A DNA stretch of 64,000 nt from Doryteuthis pealeii. Its lineage: Eukaryota > Mollusca > Cephalopoda > Myopsida > Loliginidae. The DNA lies in NCBI GenBank assembly GCA_023376005.1, contig CM042145.1:63325676-63389675 (forward strand). Direction: 5' to 3'. The notes beneath the pieces were generated by a model. The model was not told where the DNA came from. It saw nothing but the letters and a program-made list of their open reading frames with translations, and searched no databases. Shown piece after piece: positions 10,550 through 22,090 of this stretch. The translations under genes and the position numbers were made by a program. Positions within the stretch are counted from its first letter, which is position 1, and every line of letters begins with the position of its first letter.

Positions 10550-10880
10550 GGAAGACTATAATAAAGTGTTTTGTGCCCCTGAAATTATAGCGCCTCCTGT
10601 GACTGTGAAGTCCGATGTTTGAAAAACATTCTCGACCACAGATGTCGCATTTGAATGCTGTCCCTGAAGATGTTGATGTGCCGATGCTTTGTTGTCGCTG
10701 CTTTCTTCTAGACCTCTTAGCTTCATGGTGTTTCGTCAGGATGACTTCTGACATGAACGGTCCTCTACGGAGATTCTGCCGCCACCGAGGGCGGTCCTGA
10801 GCCAATTTTTTTCCAGCTGGAAGGGGCAATGCCAAAGCACCTGAGATCATTCTTGCAGACATATTAAAATATACAGAAAT
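10550..10880 (-). pseudogene. RTE-type retrotransposon C-terminus with Cys finger
   Basis: A minus-strand frame reads DRPRWRQNLRRG, then a basic/serine stretch, then FKCDICGRECFSNIGLHSHRR, a C-x2-C-x12-H-type finger. This block follows the reverse transcriptase in retrotransposons that are common in mollusc genomes. No reverse-transcriptase domain lies directly upstream, so it is a truncated remnant and not a zinc-finger gene. The frame closes near 10542. Confidence 0.7.
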
Positions 10881-10958
10881 AAGCAGAAGAATGGCGTAAG
10901 AAAACATAATGAGCTGATTAACGGTAATTATAAAAGAGGGTTCGAGTTGTCGAAGTAG

Positions 10959-11429
10959 TGTTGTATACCCTTTTCATTACTTCTTACTTCTATTCTTTTT
11001 CTGGGGTCTTGATATCTTACGTCTTCTAGGTCAGTCTCTTCTAACATCTATTCATCGTCTTGGTGACTTCGACGCACTTGGCTCATTTCTTCTTCCAATC
11101 AGTTCTGTTACCAAGACACCCATTAATCACAAGACCGTGTTATTTTTCTTAAACTTTTATTTCCTTAACTAAACATTTCATGTAACTAAATATTTGACTA
11201 ACATAGCGCGCGTATGCAGAGTGAGTTACAGTTAAGGCAGGACATCTTCCCTGCCTGACGTCCAACTGAAAAAACTGAGGAACCAGCCAGGTCCCACGTG
11301 ACTTCACGTATTTCGCAGGCTTTCTGTAATATTCCATGGAAAGTCCCTCCCGTGATATGAAAAGGGCCATCCCTTTAGAATTACAGGGGATTGACAATAA
11401 TCTTATGCAACCGCATAGATTATGTAACA
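10959..11429. mobile_element. Solo LTR, family LTR-1
   Basis: 471 bp starting TGTTGTATACCC and ending TGTAACA, flanked by a perfect 4-bp duplication GTAG (10955-10958, 11430-11433). It is homologous to 61306-61786 (same orientation) and 40833-41269 (inverted). No internal region is attached, so it most likely arose by LTR-LTR recombination. Open frames inside it are incidental. Confidence 0.85.
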
Positions 11430-11433
11430 GTAG

Positions 11434-11979
11434 AAGGGTGAAGGACAGAAAGTGTCTGGAGACGCAATAAAGCAGCCGGCCTTTAGTTCTTACTTCTTCC
11501 AATTTTGACAATTGGCTCACCGGCCGATCTAATAAGTTTATTATGTCTAATTATGTCGATTCTGTTATTATAAACATCTATGCGATGATGACTACTACAG
11601 ATGATCACAGCCAAAATAAATTTGTTGACAAAAAAAATAAAATAAAATTTTAAAAAATGCACTAGATTTTATTTTTATAAGCCAGCAGAGGGTTAACCGA
11701 GATCTTAATTAAAGAGTCGTTTTCACACACGAAGAAACGAGCCATTTATAAGAAACAAAGGCCCACTACGTTACACTGTGTCCTGATCTAATTTACCTTG
11801 GTGTTAGAGTTCTTGTCGCCAAGGAAGATTTCATTACTATATCTTAGGTAATTTTGGTGGCAGTGTAATAGACGCGATGGCCTTGTAATCCCATAATTCA
11901 TAGGATAAAGATAATAAGAAATAATGTACGAAAACAAATGCCGTACTGAGACGGCATTATTTTTTTATTACAATATCGA
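11434..11979. other. No gene recognised
   Basis: Unique, AT-rich. Nothing supported. Confidence 0.5.
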
Positions 11980-12158
11980 GTTATTTCCTAGAAGTCTAAC
12001 ATGAGTAAAGGGGAACAACTCTTGACTGATAAATTATTTATTTTCCCATTAAACTAACCCTAACCCCGTCTTCTTTTTTCCTAGTAGATCAATAAATAAA
12101 TAATTTATCAGTCAAGAGTGGTTCCCCTTTGATTATGTTAGACTTTTAGGAATTAACC
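11980..12158. mobile_element. hAT-like MITE M1, copy 1 (degenerate)
   Basis: Inverted arms around a core containing AAACTAACCCTAACCCCG. The ends are mutated (GTTATTTCCTAGAAGTC ... GGAATTAACC) and no target duplication can be seen, so this is probably an old copy. Confidence 0.8.
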
Positions 12159-12564
12159 CACTATCTTTCTGTTACGAGTTGATTTGATTGGTTTAAATAT
12201 ATCAGATTTCAAGATTTAGCGTCCCAAAATCAAGGGACGCAACTTTGGAAATAAACGTAAGAAATTATCTCCCTTGAGTCTTGAACGAATGGATTTAGAT
12301 TTTCTTTATAACATTTATGATTTGTTTTTCGTTTTTTTTTGTTATTTTTTTTTTTTTAAGTAAAAATTGAAAAGATCATGAAAAAGAAATGAGCCGTCGA
12401 TAAAAAGAACATTTTTGTAATCTTAGTGAAGCTAATTATCGAACAACTTCTGACTTCTGGTTTTACGGTGCACAAGGTAAGTTGTGTTACACATATTTCA
12501 CACTAAAATTCCCTGAACTTGAAAACTTTTATTGTGCATATCACTTTTAAAGCCAATCTTATCT
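12159..12564. other. No gene recognised
   Basis: AT-rich sequence with T-runs at 12328-12357. Nothing supported. Confidence 0.5.
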
Positions 12565-12761
12565 GGTTATTTACTATAAGTCTAACATGATCAAAGGGGA
12601 ACCACTCTTGACTGATGAATTATTCATTTTCCCATTAAAATAACCCTAAATCCTAACCCTAACCCCGTCTTCTTTTTTCCTAATAGATCAATAAATAAAT
12701 AAATAATTTATAAGTCAAGCGTAGTTCCCCTCTGATCATGTTAGACTTATAGGAAATAACC
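12565..12761. mobile_element. hAT-like MITE M1, copy 2
   Basis: 197 bp. Inverted arms of ~70 bp begin GGTTATTTACTATAAGTC and end GGAAATAACC. The perfect 8-bp target duplication TCTTATCT (12557-12564, 12762-12769) is the hallmark of hAT-superfamily transposition. The core holds AATCCTAACCCTAACCCCG, a short telomere-like stretch. Non-coding. Confidence 0.9.
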
Positions 12762-13726
12762 TCTTATCTTCCAGTATTTCACGGCATGACCTACGTGCAT
12801 AAATAAAAAATTTTCTAAAGTTAATGGTGTAAGGGCAGTCTCTCTTGTCTGAGGGTTTTGGTGAATCTTCCGTGTCAGGAGACGCTATTTTGGTCATGTG
12901 ACACAGGAACGCATGGAGAGAACGCTTTTCTTCTGATGCACTGAACAAGCCTGGACATGCTTGTCATCTCTCTCCAGCAGACACCTACGGTGCACACCAG
13001 ATGCTACAGCCTCTACTTACAGTAAGTGGTTACCACTTTGTTTATTAACACTATTGTGTATGTTTGGACACTTGTGACATTAAATAGCCTGGGGAACTTT
13101 GTTCTCCTAATATGTTATAATAAAGTTATATAAATGTAACTAACGCGTTTGTTGTTTTCCTAACTGAAGTATTCCGCATTGGGTACTTATCCTTTAAGTA
13201 GCCCAATGTTTTATAAGAACCAGAGTTAACACTCTGTGGACATCTTATAATGGATTTTGATTAAAATGTAATTTGGTAAATTATTTACAAAAAGCAAAAC
13301 TAATAAGTGATCTTAAGATTTAACTACACAAAGTTTAGTGGAATCTAAAGAAATTGTTATAAACGATTGGATAATTCTTAAATTGTGTAGAGTCATTGGT
13401 AACTGAATTTATATATCTTTTGTATGGTGAGTGATGGTATTGAAGTAATATTACTTCAAGACACACACACACACAAATATTCTTTTCGTTTTTCTTTGTA
13501 TGCTTAAATATTTTATAATTTTCTATTATTATTATTTTATATTTAAAATAATAATAAACAGAATACATGTGTACATGAACGAACTCCTGGACGAAACACG
13601 TGTTGGTAACTGAAATTAAATCAAATTTATCCATTCAACATTTTCTTTCCTTTATCTATTTATTCTTTCAATATATCGTCGGATTCATTTCCATTTTCAA
13701 CTTACAAATATATATATATATATGAA
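12762..13726. other. No gene recognised
   Basis: Mostly unique AT-rich sequence. Small open frames at 12736-12948 and 13335-13634 (−) lack features. A (CA)n run lies at 13463-13475. Confidence 0.5.
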
Positions 13727-14300
13727 GTAGTCAAAAAATGTGTTTGAAATGGCGAAGGCTGACAATTTGTGGGAGATTATGTGCTTAATTAAAGTCATAC
13801 CTAATTTTGTTAATTAATTAATTATAATTAAATGAATTAGGCGTGCATATCGGTTTAAATGTAAATGCACGCCTAATTAATTTAATTATAATTAATTAAC
13901 AAAATTAGGTATGACTTTAATTAAGCACATAATCTCCCACAAATTGTCGGCCTTCGCCATTTCAAACACATTGTTTGACTACTTCATATTGTCGTGCCAT
14001 ATGTTACCCAAAAAGTGCGATATACATATCAGTTTAAAATGAACAAGAAATTCTGGGGAAGCCAGCTAGTGTAGTGGTTAGAATGTCAGCCTGACAGGTA
14101 GGGTTCGAATCACGCACAAAGCACTGCCCTGTCTATAGCTCTGCTGATGAGGCCTAATGGGCTGAAATGTACATACAGAGATCGACTTTTTCTCGATTTG
14201 TTTACGCTTTACATTTAAACCGATATGCACGCCTAATTCATTTAATTATAATTAATTAATTAACAAAATTAGGTATGACTTTAATTAAGCACAGAGAGAA
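13727..14300. repeat. Foldback element with a SINE-like insert
   Basis: An inverted repeat (13727-13860 against 13865-13985) contains CATACCTAATTTTGTTAATT and its complement. A third arm, same orientation as the second, lies at 14205-14293. Between them at about 14053-14170 is a tRNA-like head with A-box-like TAGTGTAGTGG and B-box-like GGTTCGAATC, typical of a SINE. Confidence 0.7.
14053..14170 (+). mobile_element. tRNA-derived SINE head
   Basis: GCTAGTGTAGTGGTTAGAATG followed 29 bases later by GGGTTCGAATCACG resembles the internal Pol III promoter of a tRNA. The sequence lacks acceptor-stem pairing and continues into GATGAGGCCTAATGGGCTGA, so it is a SINE and not a tRNA gene. Confidence 0.6.
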
Positions 14301-14305
14301 AGAGA

Positions 14306-14665
14306 TAGGGTGATTGAAAAGTAACTCCCTATCCTTATTTTAAACTATTTATGATTTTTTTTAAATGCAGTTACATTTTTCTCAATTTTTTAATGTATGT
14401 TCCTTAATATATGGCAATTAAATCTGTGCTGTTTTTCTTTTCAGATTGATTATTTTGTTTCAAAATTCAAAGCCTTATAAAGACGTCTGGATGTTTAACT
14501 CTAAAAGAGTATGCCCAACTGCAGGCGATTGCTGTTGTCTATATGCAATTTTAAATAAAACTCCATGTTATATGTGTTCTTCTCATATTCATATTTTGTA
14601 AAATTAATGATTCAGAAATAAATTATGAGATGTTTTAAAATAGGGAGTTACTTTACAATCAGCAA
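14306..14665. mobile_element. Mariner-like MITE (GGGTGATTG ends)
   Basis: TIRs AGGGTGATTGAAAAGTAACT ... GTTACTTTACAATCAGC. It belongs to the same family as the transposase-bearing remnants at 26951 and 28554, with the coding part deleted, and shares TAAAACTCCATGTTATATGTG. Confidence 0.75.

Positions 14666-14710
<45 letters not shown>
14666..14710. repeat. (TA)n microsatellite
   Basis: About 21 TA units next to the MITE end. Confidence 0.95.
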
Positions 14711-14718
<8 letters not shown>

Positions 14719-14834
14719 GGTGAGAAAGTGTTACATAATTATTAGATTCCTAATATTTATGTGCAGTAGTGTAGAAATCAAAATGGCTGTTATAAGTTGC
14801 AGCCCACGGCCTTGAAGGTTAAATGACAAGGCTT

Positions 14835-15218
14835 GGCCCCAATCCTAACCTTTTGGTGGATACCGTGAGAATCGGTGGAGAAGACACTCTTCCGGTTTAG
14901 ATTTGAAATAGATTTTAGTCAGTCAGCTAAAACCCACAACGGTGGTAAGTCGTGTTATACACGTTCCGACTCAATCTGCGCAGGTAGTCTGGTGGGGATT
15001 TCGAAATAAATATGATCTAAGTAAATTGAAGTCTTGTGTTATTATCTAATGACTACCAATGACACAGGGCTTCTGATAAAGAGAAATCCCCAATGGAAGA
15101 CCAGACATGAAGTCCCCAAGACGAAGTCCAGACGCTAGAAGAGATGTTAGAAGAAGACGTAAGATAGAAAAGACGTGAGAAGAAGAATAGAAGTAAGTAA
15201 AGAAAAGGGTATACAACA
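14835..15218 (+). mobile_element. LTR-2 element 3' end
   Basis: 14835-14947 matches sequence beyond the LTR at 40077-40160 (GTGAGAATCGGTGGAGAAGA), so it is internal sequence. 14948-15218 is the LTR, ending GGGTATACAACA. The other LTR and the coding region are missing. LTR-2 shares its terminal GGGTATACAACA with LTR-1 but is otherwise different. Confidence 0.65.
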
Positions 15219-15344
15219 AAGGAGAAACATAATGAGAATTTTCATAATGAATAGATAGATATTGATTAATATCTTTTATGAAAGGTTAAATTTTCTTATA
15301 AAAAGAAATCACCAATGGTTTTTGTTCACTTGTAGAAAGACTGG
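15219..15344. other. No gene recognised
   Basis: Short AT-rich spacer. Confidence 0.5.
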
Positions 15345-15650
15345 GTTGGTTGGTTGGATTTTATGGCATATCAACCTTGTTGGGTTATTTTATGCTAAAG
15401 ACATTGTTTTATTCATTCTTGATGGGTATTCAATTGTTTGTTTTTTATCTAAACACAATTTAAAAAAAAAAAAATTTTCAACTCATTTATTTCTATTTAA
15501 CACATAGATGTAACACTAGTAAGTACTACCACTCTGGGTCAGAGTGGACCTGGGAGTAATGGCTATAAAGGGTTACTCCACACACTCCAGAGTTCCAGAA
15601 TTAGAACTTCACCATTAGATGCAGTTTAGCATCATACTTAGCACACACAG
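15345..15650 (-). mobile_element. RepA retroposon-like repeat
   Basis: On the plus strand it begins GGTTGGTTGGATTTTATGGCATATCAACC and includes GGTCAGAGTGGACCTGGGAG. Its orientation is assigned minus because the simple GGTT/GGTTT tract would be the 3' tail (AACC)n of a retroposon. This copy lacks the rest of the family's length. Confidence 0.8.
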
Positions 15651-16103
15651 AGAGATTCATCCTTTTTGATGAAAAAAACATTAACAAAAACAGAAAAAAA
15701 GAAATTAAATATTGATTTTAATAAGCCACAGGAAATTAATAAAAGCCGCATCACAAAAATATCAAATAATTTTGCATAATTCTCTTTTCATTCCTTTTTG
15801 TTTATTCTTAAAAGTCAGGCTGTCATATTATTTTGTCGAGAACTTTGAGATTCTTCAAATAAATGGGTAATTTTGATCTTTTGTCATCCTGGCCTCATTT
15901 ACACTATGTTTTAGCAATCTGGTGTCAGGCAATTTTACAGCCCAACATAGATATTTTCCTTATATATATATATATTATATATATGAGTAGTGGCTTACCA
16001 GTGGGTAGGGGTACGATCGTTGGAAGCGCACAGAATCCAGGGGTTAAGACCGTGAAAAAACAAATACAAAGTGCTCAATACAATGTAGAGCAAAATTTAT
16101 TTA
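15651..16103. other. No gene recognised
   Basis: AT-rich sequence, with (TA)n at 15962-15983 and a unique segment to 16100. An 84-codon frame at 15863-16117 runs through the microsatellite and is not supported. Confidence 0.5.
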
Positions 16104-16369
16104 AGAAATGGATATAAAGTAACCTACTCAAGTTTCATCATCTGAATCGTCAGGGTTACATCCGCTGAATTAAACGAGTTTTCGATTAATATCAGTTGAT
16201 ACCACGTATGCCTGTGGGAATGGGTCTTATCGTTACAACGATAAGACCCGTTCCAACAGACATACGTGGTATCAACTGATATTAATCGAAAACTCGTTTA
16301 ATTCAGCGGATGTAACCCTGACGATTCAGATGATGAAACTTGAGTAGGTTACTTTATATCCATTTCTTA
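16104..16369. repeat. Long perfect palindrome (foldback element)
   Basis: Arms of ~130 bp (AAATGGATATAAAGTAACC ... GGTTACTTTATATCCATTT) meet at GTCTTATCGTTACAACGATAAGAC near 16228-16252. Divergence between arms is very low, so it is recent or kept homogeneous. It is flanked by (TA)n, so TA target preference is possible. Confidence 0.85.
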
Positions 16370-16779
16370 AATATATATATATATACATATTTGAAATCTT
16401 GACTGAAGAGTCAGAATTATCCTGATGATCCATTAGGAGAAATCTAGATAGATAGTCTCCGATTTATTAGGCTTATTATTATTTATTGGCTTTAGTGTAT
16501 TGAGCACTTTAGTCTATTTAACTTAGGCAACTCTTTCGGTATTTTTTTCTTTTGGTCATGAAAATAGTGCCATCTGATTTATTTCAGGTGGTGCATATAA
16601 TTTGGTCTTTTTTTATTTTATGGATTTTTTTTCTCCAAGCAAAAGTTTATATTTTGTAATTACAAATTATAGTGCCGGAATTTTTTTTTTTACACTGTCA
16701 GAGTTTAGAAATAAAAACAAAAAAAGATATATATATATATATATGTAAGAATGGAAAGGGAATTGAATCCGACAATATG

Positions 16780-16935
16780 AGGAAAAAATGAGTAAAGAAA
16801 AGAAATGTAGATGGATAAAAATGAATTTAATCTATAAATATATATATTTATATATTCATTAGAATATCGATTAAAGTGATATCGATTAAATTCATTTTTA
16901 TCCATCTACATTTCTTTTCTTAACACATTTTTTCC
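16780..16935. repeat. Palindrome
   Basis: AAGAAATGTAGATGGATAAA (16799-) is mirrored by TTTATCCATCTACATTTCTT (to 16919), with a TATAAATATATATATTTATA centre. It has arms of about 55-60 bp and is non-coding. Confidence 0.75.
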
Positions 16936-16963
16936 TCATATATATACATATATATATATTGTC

Positions 16964-17182
16964 TAGACGAGGCTGTTTGCACCTCACATAACACTAATGC
17001 CCTTGGGAAAGGTATTTATCCAACTACTCTCCCTTCAGCTATGGGTAAATAGTAGGGCAGCTGGGCTCTTTAACCATGGCAAAGTAACCAGTTTAGGAGA
17101 AGGAAAATTCTGAATTCAAACCTGTTGAACTCTGCTTAAGAAATTGACCTTGTGTCACATCCTGCTTGTATGGAGGGGTTAG

Positions 17183-17187
<5 letters not shown>
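16964..17187 (+). mobile_element. SINE-B copy, 5' truncated
   Basis: Body and tail of SINE-B (CAGCTATGGGTAAATAG, CTTAAGAAATTGACCTTGTG), ending in (TA)n at 17186-17215. The tRNA-like head is missing. Confidence 0.8.
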
Positions 17188-17218
<31 letters not shown>

Positions 17219-17239
17219 CTGAGTTCTTATTTGTATTTT

Positions 17240-17850
17240 ATAGGGGGCAGCATTGTAAAATCAAAACAGACAGAGCGTATGTTAGGAAAATCATACTGAA
17301 ATTTGAGTTTGAGTTTTGTAAAAATTCAACTGAAATTTGTACAAATTCAATAAAAAAAACATTTTTTTAAAAGTGTGTGGAGGGGGGATTGTAAAATATC
17401 TACATTGATCTGCTGATAAAAACCTGTGGGGCGGAAAAAAATACAACTCAGAAAATATCTAAGTTGGGTCGGATAGTTGCTTGATATCGGCTCGCTAACA
17501 TGTAAATTAGGGCAGGAGGCTGGGATGAAATTTACCATGATAATATCTTATTGTTTTTAGATTGAATTCGTACAAATTTCAACTCTCAGGGTGTATGCTC
17601 AAAGACAGAGTGTACAGTATGAACATTATTTTGAAATTTAAATTTGAATTTTGCATGAATTCAGTCGGAAAAAAAAAAATTAATGGGGGAGGGGGTTGTA
17701 AAATATCAACATTAATTTACCGACAAAAACACAACTTGTAAAAATATCTAAGTTGAACTGGAAATTTTTCTGATGCCAGCACACTAAAACATAGCATAAA
17801 TTAGGGCAAGAGGCTGGAATGACAAAAGATCAAAATTACCCAATAAATGT
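17240..17850. repeat. Degenerate direct duplication, ~330 bp units
   Basis: Two diverged units: 17260-17575 and 17595-17850. Both have AGACAGAG(C/T)GTA, a GGGGG(A/T)TTGTAAAATATC block, AAATATCTAAGTTG and TAAATTAGGGCA. No gene. Confidence 0.7.
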
Positions 17851-17877
17851 TTTGTTTTTGACTTGTTATTTATCTAT

Positions 17878-17886
17878 TTTATTTAT
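17878..17886 (-). terminator. Candidate poly(A) signal of the gasdermin gene
   Basis: TTTATTTAT on the plus strand gives AATAAA on the minus strand, about 140 bases past the stop codon at 18025. It is the first clear match downstream, but AT-rich context makes chance matches easy. Confidence 0.45.
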
Positions 17887-18024
17887 TTAAGAGAATGTTT
17901 CTTTTTTTTTTTTTTTTTTTTTTGTTTGTTTGTTTTTCAGTCTCCCATCATCCAGAAATATTTCTTTTGTTCAGCCATCTTTCTTTCAAAATGGTTGGTG
18001 AAATGTTGAAGGAATTTTCTTTCA

Positions 18025-18237
18025 TCATTGAACAGGTAGAATAAATAATCCATAGAGGATCTTGCCGGCCGCTTCAACAGCCTTGAAACTTTCTTTTGGA
18101 GGAATCACTGTGTCTGTCTTCTCCACATCGCTCAGGTCATAACCAAGACAATAAAGGAAATCCAATGCCCACTCATATTCTAACAGAGGAACCATTGAGT
18201 TCTTTTCAATTGGCTTTCCGGTCAAAGTGTCTCGGAA
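18025..18237 (-). CDS. Gasdermin, last coding exon
   Basis: 70 codons plus TGA stop (18025-18027). The acceptor is TTTATTTACAG just above 18237, in phase 0, matching the end of the 20801-20646 exon. The protein segment has LLEYEWALDFLYCLGYDLSD and ESFKAVEAAGKILYGLFIL, two amphipathic helices of the kind that close the autoinhibitory C-terminal domain of GSDME/pejvakin-type gasdermins. In that family this domain masks the pore-forming N-terminal half until a protease or other trigger separates them. It belongs to the same transcript as the exons at 20646, 25540, 27706, 33365 and 39622. The exon is intact. The family assignment rests mainly on the upstream exons, since this end is the least conserved part. 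Confidence 0.8.
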   Translation of the reverse strand, partial: FRDTLTGKPIEKNSMVPLLEYEWALDFLYCLGYDLSDVEKTDTVIPPKESFKAVEAAGKILYGLFILPVQ

Positions 18238-19394
18238 CTGTAAATAAATTTTTAAAATGTGTTTATTTTTACAGAAATTCATTCAAAACAGTAAGATGTA
18301 ACAAAAACGAAGTAGTAGTAGTAGTATTAGTATTTACAATAAGATACTTTCCAGCATTCAGAGTGAATACAAGTTCCCTGGCCTCTAAAAATACCCAAGC
18401 TCTTATATACTATTGGAGGAAGTAAGTTGTATAGTTTAGTGCTTCAAGTAGAAGTCCATTACTTAATGAGACAGTCCATTTCTACTCTACAAAAACTAAT
18501 GGTGACTTCAAATCAGGGCCAATGCTACAGTCTCATGCTACCCCCTCACCCGAATCTATGATACGCACCCCCTCCTCTAGACAGGGTGGAATAACATCCG
18601 AGATATATGATAAAATATTGGATTTTTTACAATTTGGACATTGTATGAACAATGCTATTTTTTTCGTTTATAAGTCTAGAAATATTTTTTTTAAATCTAA
18701 TAACAGAACATGTAATGAAATAAGAAATATATAATTTTTAAACCTACATACAATACCTAAAGTTTTATTAAAAACTATAAACATTTAATGTACACCTGGC
18801 ATTAGTCTCACCATCACCAGGAAATTCATTGTTGGTGAATATATAACAATATGTCCCCCCAGCTAGGGCTGCATGGGGGGTTTATAAATAAATAAACTAA
18901 ACTCAAGCACTCAACACAACAAAGTAGAGTGCAGCATTTTCTGGTCCAAGAAAAAGATGCATCACTCAGTGCATACATTTTCATTTGAATTTCATTTCTG
19001 CTAAAGTTCTCATACTGCCAACCTAACCAGGTCGAGGTGGGAGGAATCCTGCCTCAGGTTCCAGTTCTGAACTCAACTACCGACCCACTCTTAGACTTAA
19101 CTGACTAAGTCGACTGCCAATATCTGATTCTTTTTTTCCAAAACCAAGACCGTTTCAAATCTGGTGACAGACCCTTCCTGACAGAGACTACACACAGCTC
19201 ATTTTTATTGGAGTGTCACAATGAAGACAAACCCCAGCCAATTCCAGAGGAGACAACATTACTTTTTTTTTCTTTCTTTTAACTTATATTTAATATCTTT
19301 TTGAACCTATGGGTCATATCACTTTTTTGATTTTGATTTCCTGAAATTATCTTGACCAAAGATCCTACACACATACATTTTTTTTTAATATATA
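18238..19394. other. Gasdermin intron, unique part
   Basis: No gene or exon recognised. It includes AT-rich stretches and a moderately GC segment near 19020-19250 of unknown nature. Confidence 0.5.
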
Positions 19395-20040
19395 CTAGCA
19401 AATATATGCACCCTCCGTAGGGTGCAAGTATTTTAGTTAAATTTTATAATAAAATATCATATTAAATTAGAAAGGCTAATGAAACTGAATAAGAATGCAA
19501 ATAAAAAGATTTGGAACAGAGGGGGTATGATTGAAAAATAGAACAACTTTGAAACTAACTCTTCCATCATTTTTTGTTACTCCCGTCTTTCATTGGTAAA
19601 TTTTCCTAATTAAACTGTTTAGTTAAAATAGGAAGTAAAGAATAATATTACAGTTATTTCTTCTTGTTTATGGATTTCTTTTAAGATTTATTGAAGAGAT
19701 TTTTGCTTATATTCTATAAGATAAAACCAAACAATTAGAAATCAATAATACTAAGCACATATTTATTAAAATCAATTTTTTAAGATCAATATGTAAATTA
19801 GCCTTCCCATTCACACTGTAAACCTCTATTTTGTTGTATATATAAATACAATTGCATGTTATTAGTATGTAGATATGGTCAACAGTGTAAGTAATGTAAA
19901 ACAATTTTATTAATAATTGAGGTTTAAATAAAAATAAAATCATGGAGAATATGATGTAAATAACTAAAGGAATTGTGACTTGTATAGTAATATAGTTTCG
20001 GTTACAGACAGACAAACACACAATCTCCATTATAATAAGA
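19395..20040 (-). mobile_element. Non-autonomous Helitron
   Basis: On the minus strand it starts TCTTATTATAATGGAGATTG (20040 downward) and ends with hairpin GCACCCTACGGAGGGTGC and CTAG (19398-19395). It is flanked by A and T on that strand. It is the same family as 7778-8411, with 646 bp and ~90% similarity by eye. It lies in a gasdermin intron, and the 112-codon frame within it is spurious. Confidence 0.85.
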
Positions 20041-20064
20041 TACACATATGCATTGTGTTACAAA

Positions 20065-20485
20065 TTCATTTTATGGTTATAAAACATTTTTTCCCGCTCA
20101 GAATTATCGAGGCATGGAATAAGCTGCCTGCATCCATTGTAGGCTGCCGAAACACTGCATCATTCAAAGCCTCCTTGCTTCATGTAGTCCGCCAACACTA
20201 TACCTGATGCCACTCTCCACACACATATGCACACACGCACACACATATATGTATACTATTACTGTACGCTATTCATGTTCCTGACACTAATACATTATTC
20301 TGTGTACTAGACATGAGACTTTGATGAGTTTTGGTGCACCTGAGCACTGTACACATACATGTATATTATTACTGTATGCTATTCATGTTCCTGACACTAA
20401 TACATTATTCTGTGTACTAGACATGAGACTTTGATGAGTCGTGATGCACCTGAGCACTGTACACAATAAATTTCATTATTATTAT
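20065..20485 (+). mobile_element. CR1/Jockey-type LINE 3' end
   Basis: A truncated copy encoding AWNKLPASIVGCRNTASF and then a non-coding tail ending in AATAAATTTCATTATTATTATT. A ~95 bp tail segment (CTATTCATGTTCCTGACACT to GCACTGTACAC) occurs twice in tandem. It is the same family as 31700-33245. Confidence 0.85.
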
Positions 20486-20645
20486 TTTAAAAACAATTAA
20501 TCTGATACAATGAATTTACCTGTGATAAATTTACCATCCAATGTATTTACTGAAGATGAATTTACCAAGAATGTTTGTTATGATGTTAAACGAGGCATGA
20601 CTGTTCTTCTTTCATCTTAGAATTTGACAATTTTTTGTTACTTAC

Positions 20646-20801
20646 CACTTTCAGAAAACAAGGAACCAGATGCGGTTTGAATGCGCAATATTTGATAGCA
20701 GTGATTTCATCATCAGACATAAAAGACATTAATTCCAGGTAATACAAGAGACATCCCAACATATCTTTGTCCACATTACAAGCATCAATTGCTTCACCAT
20801 A
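20646..20801 (-). CDS. Gasdermin exon (C-terminal domain)
   Basis: 156 bp, 52 codons, phase 0 at both ends. The acceptor is TTTTTTTTCAG above 20801 and the donor is GTAAGTAAC from 20645 down. The segment contains LGCLLYYLELMSFMSDDEI and KYCAFKPHLVPCFLKV, helical and leucine-rich, resembling the middle of the gasdermin C-terminal domain, where a helix packs on the pore-forming half. Reading frame and both splice sites are clean. Confidence 0.8.
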
Positions 20802-20879
20802 CTGAAAAAAAAGAAAAAAGAACAAAAAAATACTATTTGTTTGAATTTTTGTGATAAGGTTTAATAATATGCAACCAGG

Positions 20880-21480
20880 TTTGGTTTGGTTTGGTTTGGT
20901 TTGGTTTGTTTTATGGCATATCAATCTCAGTGGGTCATTTAATGCCGACAAAGTTGTGGAATAAATTCATTCTTAATGCATAATACAATTTTGTTTATAA
21001 ACTCATGTTTTTCTATTCAACCCATAGATGGGATCCTAACAGGTACTACCACTCCGGTGATGAAGGGGTGCTCCACATTCCCCAAACCTCCAGAACTGGA
21101 ACCTCACCATCAGATAAGAGTTTAACGTCATTCCCAGGACATGTAGACCCTCAGTCACTGCCTTCTAGCACCCATATGATAAGAAGGATGGGGGGTTGCC
21201 ATAAGGGGAATAGGGTTGGGGCAATCATATAGGTGCTAGGGCTTGACATGGCCAGCCGATTGATCGGAGGAGGCCTCTCCGACCGCCCGTCTAGCCCAAG
21301 AAAAGCCTAAAGTGGAATATTGCAAGTCATGGACTGCTCAGCCACCTGGGTTCTATCCTTAAGCATCACAGGTCGCCACCCACGGTCAACAGGTGGCCCC
21401 ATTGAGGGAGTCTTACCCCTCTGCAGAGGTGCAATCGGTGCATTCTAACGCCCCACTGACAGGGCGGGCAACCAGGACAC
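20880..21480 (-). mobile_element. RepA retroposon-like repeat, long copy
   Basis: Plus-strand start is (GGTTT)5, then TTTTATGGCATATCAATCTC. The body runs through GATGGGATCCTAACAGGTAC and GGCTTGACATGGCCAGCCG to CATTCTAACGCCCCACTGAC. At about 600 bp it is among the most complete copies. Short open frames within it are not conserved between copies. Confidence 0.85.
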
Positions 21481-21583
21481 ATGGCGGAACGGATATAAGG
21501 GTTGAGTTAATACAGTTCTAAGTGACAATCAACTGTAAGTTGTAAGTTCAATCCTGGCCAAGGGCGATAATTGCATAGAATTC

Positions 21584-21855
21584 TTGGTAATCTGAACATT
21601 AGCTACATAAATGAGAGTAACCTCCCCTTGTTTATTTCACTTTGAGGAAGCCGTTATGTTTTCATTTCACTGTAAATATACACTGAAAATACAATTTTTT
21701 TCGAATCAATACAACTGCATGTTTTAACACAAAAATATCATAAAATGTGTTCTTGATAACAATTAAGTTCATTTCCAATAATGCACTACACAAATAAGTG
21801 GAACAAACAAAGGGAGGTTACTCTCATTTATGTAGCTAATGTTCAGATTACCAAA
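21584..21855. mobile_element. MITE with ~60 bp inverted ends
   Basis: TTGGTAATCTGAACATTAGC ... GCTAATGTTCAGATTACCAA, with arms continuing through CATAAATGAGAGTAACCTCC. Total 272 bp, non-coding, within a gasdermin intron. Confidence 0.85.
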
Positions 21856-21899
21856 TAGTTAACATAGTTTAACACTTGTTACTGATCATGGTTAACAAA

Positions 21900-22090
21900 A
21901 TGAGAACAATCTACGCCCGTGGGTTGAATAAAGTGTTCAGTTCAAAGTTCCACGAAGGCTTCCAAGTTCAAAAAGAAGATTCTCAAGTTTGACAAGAAAC
22001 ACCTGAAGAAGGCCAAAGGGCACATCAGCCGAAACAATGTGTATCTAACAATAAAGATGTGGACAATAGTCCGAATAATTCAAACAATAT
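21900..22090 (+). repeat. Foldback family FB-1 fragment
   Basis: Contains CACCTGAAGAAGGCCAAAGG and ACAATAGTCCGAATAATTC, one arm of the palindrome at 60165-60445. Confidence 0.7.

Noticed and set aside
10542..10907. Zinc-finger protein gene
   Set aside because: The finger and the preceding DRPRWRQN block are the C-terminus of an RTE-type retrotransposon, truncated here.
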